This document shows positions 60,403 through 64,000 of a stretch of DNA of 64,000 nt, piece by piece (the stretch's first letter is position 1; each line of letters begins with the position of its first letter). A program made the translations under genes and the position numbers. Source of the DNA: Pseudomonadota bacterium (GTDB lineage Bacteria > Pseudomonadota > Alphaproteobacteria > SHVZ01); contig JACQAG010000026.1 in the NCBI GenBank assembly GCA_016195085.1, forward strand, positions 62,001 through 126,000. The letters are read 5' to 3'. Under the pieces are notes generated by a model. The model had not been told where the DNA came from, did not search any database, and saw nothing but the letters and a program-made list of their open reading frames with translations.

Positions 60403-61406
60403 TGGCGGACGCGCTGCTCACGGTGGAGAATCTCAGGGTTGAGTTCCCGACCCGTCGCGGCACCTTGGTCGCCGTCGACGACGTCTCCTTCTCCATCGGC
60501 ACCGGCGAGGTGCTGGGCGTGGTCGGCGAATCCGGAGCCGGCAAGTCGCTGACCGGCAACGCCATCATCGGGCTCTTGGAGCCGCCCGGGCGGATCGCCG
60601 GCGGCCGCATCCTGCTCGATGGCGAACGCATCGACAATCTGCCCCAGGAGAAGCTCCGTCGCATCCGCGGACGCAAGATCGGCGCGGTATTCCAGGACCC
60701 GCTCACCAGCCTGAACCCGCTCTATTCCATCGGCCGGCAGCTGGTGGAGACGATCCAGACCCACTCCGAGCTGTCGCCGCAAGCCGCAAGGGGCCGCGCG
60801 ATCGAGCTCCTGGCGGAGGTCGGTATCCCCGCACCGGAGCGGCGGATCGACCAATATCCCCACCAATTCTCCGGCGGCATGCGCCAACGCGTCGTGATCG
60901 CGCTGGCGCTCTCGGCCAATCCACGTCTGGTCATCGCGGACGAGCCGACGACGGCGCTCGATGTGTCGATCCAGGCGCAGATCATCCAGCTCCTGAAGCG
61001 CCTCGGCCGTGAGCACGGCACCGCGATCATGCTGATCACCCACGACATGGGCGTGATCGCCGAGACCGCCGACCGGGTGGCGGTCATGTATGCCGGCCGC
61101 ATCGCCGAGATCGGACCGGTGCGCTCCGTGATCAAGGAGGCGCAGCACCCCTACACGGTCGGCCTCATGGGCTCGATTCCGATGGTGGGCGCCGATCGCG
61201 ACAAACTGGCGCAGATCGACGGTTCGATGCCGCGCTTGACCCAGATCCCGCCGGGCTGCGCCTTCAACCCGCGCTGCCCGCATGCCTTCGAGCGCTGCCG
61301 ACGGGAGCGCCCGGAGCTGCTGCCGGCCGGCCGCTCCGATGCGGCGTGCTGGCTGCACGCCGAAGGTTCTCGGGCCGGCCAGCAGAAGGCGAGCGTCCAT
61401 GGCTGA
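60402..61406 (+). CDS. ABC ATPase, DppD/OppD family
   Basis: The 334-residue nucleotide-binding subunit has Walker A GVVGESGAGKSLTGN, signature FSGGMRQRVVIA and Walker B LVIADEPTTALD, with the DppD-type C-terminal extension containing CAFNPRCPHAFERC (Fe-S cluster-type cysteines). It pairs with the next ATPase. The gene overlaps the permease stop by one base and the next start by eight. Confidence 0.95.
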   Translation: MADALLTVENLRVEFPTRRGTLVAVDDVSFSIGTGEVLGVVGESGAGKSLTGNAIIGLLEPPGRIAGGRILLDGERIDNLPQEKLRRIRGRKIGAVFQDPLTSLNPLYSIGRQLVETIQTHSELSPQAARGRAIELLAEVGIPAPERRIDQYPHQFSGGMRQRVVIALALSANPRLVIADEPTTALDVSIQAQIIQLLKRLGREHGTAIMLITHDMGVIAETADRVAVMYAGRIAEIGPVRSVIKEAQHPYTVGLMGSIPMVGADRDKLAQIDGSMPRLTQIPPGCAFNPRCPHAFERCRRERPELLPAGRSDAACWLHAEGSRAGQQKASVHG

Positions 61407-62463
61407 GGGCATGGCCGTCGCCGGGGGCGAGCATCCCTTGGTGCGGGTGTCCAACCTCGCGCGCTATTTCGACGTCTCGCCGCCCTTCCTCAACAGGCTG
61501 CTCGAGGGCCAAAGGCGCGCCTCGCTGAGAGCCGTGGACGGCATCGATTTCGAGATTCGCAAAGGCGAGACCTTCGCCTTGGTCGGCGAATCCGGCTGCG
61601 GCAAGTCGACCGTGGCAAGGCTGGTGGTCGGCCTCTACCGGCCGAGCCGCGGCATCATCGAGTTCGAGGGCGTGGATTTCGCCGGGCTCACCACGCGGGC
61701 GCAGCAGGCAAAGCTCAGGCGCCGGCTGCAGATGGTGTTCCAGGACCCCTTTGCCTCGCTCAATCCGCGCTGGCGCGTGGCCGAGATCATCGCCGAGCCG
61801 ATCCGCGCCTTCCGCCTGATCGAGGGCAACGAGAGGATCATGGCGCGGGTGGCGGAGCTCTTGCGGCAAGTGGGATTGACGCCGGCGGATGGCGAGAAGT
61901 ATCCCCACGAGTTCTCCGGCGGCCAGCGCCAGCGCATCTCCATCGCCCGCGCGCTCGCCTCCAATCCCGAGTTCCTCGTCTGCGACGAACCGACCTCGGC
62001 GCTCGACGTCTCGGTGCAGGCGCAGATCCTGAATCTTATGAAGCAGCTGCAACGGCAGCTGAAGCTGACTTATCTGTTCATCAGCCACAATCTGGCGGTC
62101 GTCTACCACATGGCCGATCGGGTCGGTGTCATGTATCTCGGCCGGCTGGTCGAGGTGGCGCCGGCGCGCACGCTGTTCTCGACCCCGCGGCATCCCTATA
62201 CGCGCATGCTCCTGGACACCATTCCCGACCTCGCCATGACTGGCCGGCAACGCACCCCGGTCGGCGGCGAGGTGCCGAACCCGATCGCGCCTCCCTCGGG
62301 CTGCGCCTTCCATCCGCGCTGTCCCTTCGCCAATGACCGTTGCCGCCACGAGCGTCCGGAGCCGCATGCGAGCGCCGAAGGTTCGCTGGTGGCGTGCCAC
62401 GGCGTGGAGGAGGGGAGGGTGACGTTCGGTGCCCCGATCGCGCCGCCTTCCGGGGGGGCTTGA
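61399..62463 (+). CDS. ABC ATPase, DppF/OppF family
   Basis: The 354-residue protein has Walker A ALVGESGCGKSTVAR, signature FSGGQRQRISIA, Walker B LVCDEPTSALD and the C-terminal CAFHPRCPFANDRC motif. An extra segment (DVSPPFLNRLLEGQRRASLR) between the first strand and Walker A is the usual DppF/OppF insert. ATG 61399 lies within the end of the DppD-like gene. In the first ABC cluster of this window the equivalent two ATPases are fused. Confidence 0.95.
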   Translation: MAEGMAVAGGEHPLVRVSNLARYFDVSPPFLNRLLEGQRRASLRAVDGIDFEIRKGETFALVGESGCGKSTVARLVVGLYRPSRGIIEFEGVDFAGLTTRAQQAKLRRRLQMVFQDPFASLNPRWRVAEIIAEPIRAFRLIEGNERIMARVAELLRQVGLTPADGEKYPHEFSGGQRQRISIARALASNPEFLVCDEPTSALDVSVQAQILNLMKQLQRQLKLTYLFISHNLAVVYHMADRVGVMYLGRLVEVAPARTLFSTPRHPYTRMLLDTIPDLAMTGRQRTPVGGEVPNPIAPPSGCAFHPRCPFANDRCRHERPEPHASAEGSLVACHGVEEGRVTFGAPIAPPSGGA

Positions 62464-62479
62464 GCCTGGAGGACGCGCA

Positions 62480-63406
62480 ATGACCGTTCTCGTCTTTGGC
62501 TCGGTCAACATGGATCTGTTCGTCGACCTCGAGCGGTTGCCGCGCCCGGGCGAGACGGTGGTGACGGCGAGCTACCGCACCCAGCCGGGCGGCAAGGGCG
62601 CCAACCAGGCGGTTGCGGCCTGCCGATCGGGGGCGCGGGTGCGCCTCTACGGCATGGTCGGCGAGGACGGCTTCGGCCAGACCCTGCTTGCGGGTCTCGG
62701 CAAGGAAGGCGTCGATGTCTCCGGCGTCGGGCGCGCGCCGCAGCCGACCGGTGTCGCCTTCATCGCCGTCGACGGCAAGGGCGAGAACATGATCTTCGGG
62801 GCGATCGGCGCCAATCTCGAAGCCAAGGCCGATCAGGTGCCGGACTATCTGCTCGGGCGCGACCTGATCGTGGTCTTGCAGATGGAGGTCTCGCCGGCGG
62901 AGAACGTCATCCTCGCGCGCCGCGCTCGCGCCCGCGGCGCTCGGGTGCTGCACAACCATGCCCCCGCGCTGCCGTTGCCGGAGGGGCTGCTGGATGCCAC
63001 CGACATCCTCGTCGTCAATGAGCATGAGGCGGCAGCGCTGGCGCAGTTCCAGGGCTGGGCCGAACGCGAGCCCCGGCTGGTGGCGGCGCGGCTCACGCGC
63101 GAGCGCGGGCTGACTGCGATCGTCACCCTCGGCGAGACGGGAGCGATTGCGACGACCGCGCGCGGCATTGCGGCGGTGCCATCGCTTGCCGTTGAGGTCG
63201 TCGACACGGTGGGTGCCGGGGATGCGTTCGTCGGAGTGCTTGCCGCCTCGCTCGACGCCGGCGCCGATTTGCACGAGGCCCTGCGCTCCGCCTCGGTCGC
63301 GGGCGCGCTCGCCTGCGAGAAGCACGGCGCGCAGACCGGCCTGCCGAGGCGCGCGGAGATCGAGCGGCGGCTGCCGGAGCTGGGGCCTATCGAGGCGCTG
63401 GCCTAG
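62480..63406 (+). CDS. Ribokinase-like PfkB-family sugar kinase
   Basis: The 308-residue kinase has the ribokinase pattern: FGSVNMDLFVDLERLPRPGE with the sugar-binding Asn-Met-Asp, PGGKGANQAVAACRSGA (37-53), and the catalytic loop DTVGAGDAF with Asp248. These features favour ribokinase (ribose to ribose 5-phosphate), but related nucleoside or sugar kinases share them. It begins 17 bases after the ATPase gene and is followed after three bases by an amidase gene, so it probably acts on a product of the imported compound. Confidence 0.88.
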   Translation: MTVLVFGSVNMDLFVDLERLPRPGETVVTASYRTQPGGKGANQAVAACRSGARVRLYGMVGEDGFGQTLLAGLGKEGVDVSGVGRAPQPTGVAFIAVDGKGENMIFGAIGANLEAKADQVPDYLLGRDLIVVLQMEVSPAENVILARRARARGARVLHNHAPALPLPEGLLDATDILVVNEHEAAALAQFQGWAEREPRLVAARLTRERGLTAIVTLGETGAIATTARGIAAVPSLAVEVVDTVGAGDAFVGVLAASLDAGADLHEALRSASVAGALACEKHGAQTGLPRRAEIERRLPELGPIEALA

Positions 63407-63409
63407 CCT

Positions 63410-64000
63410 ATGCCGGCCCTGACGGATCTCACCATTGCCGAGGCAGGGCGCCGGATCGCCCGCGGCGTGCTCTCGCCGGTCGATCTCGTCTCCGCCCAGC
63501 TCGAGCGGATCGAAGCCGTGGATGGCAGGCTGCACAGCTTCATTCGGCTCCTGGCGAAGGATGCGTTGCGGGAAGCGCGGCGCGCGGAGCGAACGATTCG
63601 TGCCGGCGGATATCTCGGGCCGCTGCACGGCATACCCGTCGGCCTCAAGGACGTGATCGAGACGAAGGGTGTGGCGACGACGGCGCAATCGAAGATCCAC
63701 GAGCAGCATGTTCCCGCCGCCGACGCGACGGTCGTCAGGCGCCTGCGTGCCGCCGGCGCGATCATTCTCGGAAAATTGACCACCCATGAGTTCGCCATCG
63801 GCGGGCCGTCCTTCGATCTGCCCTGGCCGCCGGCGCGCAATCCGTGGAACCTCGACCGCTTCACCGGCGGCTCCTCCTCCGGCTCCGGTGCAGCCGTTGC
63901 TGCCGGGCTGGTGAGCGGAGCGCTCGGCACCGATACCGGCGGCTCGATCCGCACGCCCGCGGCATTTTGCGGCATTGCTGGGCTGAAGCCGAGCTACGGC
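63410..64000 (+). CDS. Amidase-signature-family hydrolase, 3' end outside window
   Basis: The first 197 residues are visible and the frame is open at the right edge. The amidase-signature catalytic elements are present: Lys80 in GLKDVIETKG, the cis-Ser around residue 155 in FTGGSSSGSG, and the nucleophile Ser179 in GTDTGGSIRTPAAFCG. Family enzymes hydrolyse amides such as indoleacetamide, glutamyl-tRNA-like or other small amides; the substrate is unknown. It is the last visible gene of the SBP-permease-ATPase-kinase operon. Confidence 0.92.
   Translation, partial: MPALTDLTIAEAGRRIARGVLSPVDLVSAQLERIEAVDGRLHSFIRLLAKDALREARRAERTIRAGGYLGPLHGIPVGLKDVIETKGVATTAQSKIHEQHVPAADATVVRRLRAAGAIILGKLTTHEFAIGGPSFDLPWPPARNPWNLDRFTGGSSSGSGAAVAAGLVSGALGTDTGGSIRTPAAFCGIAGLKPSYG

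Overview
The window is about 64 kb of GC-rich, densely coding DNA with many start/stop-overlapping operons. It reads as the chromosome of a free-living, flagellated alphaproteobacterium, probably Rhodospirillales-like. This rests on gene content (soxBDAG sarcosine oxidase, divergent fliOP and flgBC-fliE blocks, an HDAC-like/xseB/ispA/tlyA cluster, and a dnaJ-fabI-aroC block beside a 17-kDa-antigen-like lipoprotein and pdxH) and is an inference. I see no rRNA, tRNA, CRISPR array, transposase, phage gene or replication origin.

Layout. 1-5.7 kb: 3' part of a TPR protein, then a flagellar block. fliP, fliO, a coiled-coil protein and a small FlhB-like protein lie on the minus strand; flgB-flgC-fliE lie on the plus strand behind a textbook sigma-54 promoter. 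5.9-11.0 kb: a minus-strand run with a CoA-binding protein, O-acetylhomoserine sulfhydrylase, a cytosolic sulfatase and an orphan periplasmic binding protein (possible sulfur scavenging). 11.1-17.5 kb: amidohydrolase, PhnD-like protein, fatty acid desaturase, an MttB-family methyltransferase divergent from a sarcosine-oxidase-like flavoprotein, and a secreted-or-structural low-complexity protein built of 21 hexapeptide repeats. 17.7-23.4 kb: a complete peptide/nickel-family ABC transporter with a Tat-exported binding protein and a fused double ATPase. 24-29 kb: ornithine cyclodeaminase-like protein, an exported unknown, a PhyH dioxygenase with an orphan binding protein, and a cyclophilin. 29-42 kb: housekeeping genes (typA, pentapeptide protein, HDAC-like amidohydrolase, xseB-ispA-tlyA, sppA, lipase-like hydrolase, aroC, fabI, dnaJ-like, lipoprotein). 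42-48 kb: pdxH, a cation efflux gene, a two-domain kinase, tungstate tupB-tupA without an ATPase gene, an SDR and a PadR-like regulator. 48-53 kb: soxB-soxD-soxA-soxG. 53-56 kb: class III aminotransferase and Hsp70-family protein. 56-64 kb: a second complete peptide/nickel-type ABC operon continuing into a ribokinase-family kinase and an amidase cut by the right edge.

Theme. Much of the accessory content points to scavenging of methylated amines, amino-acid derivatives, peptides or amides, and sulfate esters: four family-5 solute-binding proteins (two with full transporters, two orphan), the MttB homologue, two sarcosine-oxidase-type flavoenzymes, an omega-type aminotransferase, ornithine cyclodeaminase-like protein, sulfatase, amidase and PhyH dioxygenase. 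Substrates cannot be read from sequence alone. The most unusual items are the hexapeptide-repeat protein (16923-17519), the dyad between the mttB-like gene and the flavoprotein gene, the ispA-tlyA junction without dxs, the tupBA pair without tupC behind a two-domain kinase, and the repeated use of hairpins between binding-protein and permease genes.
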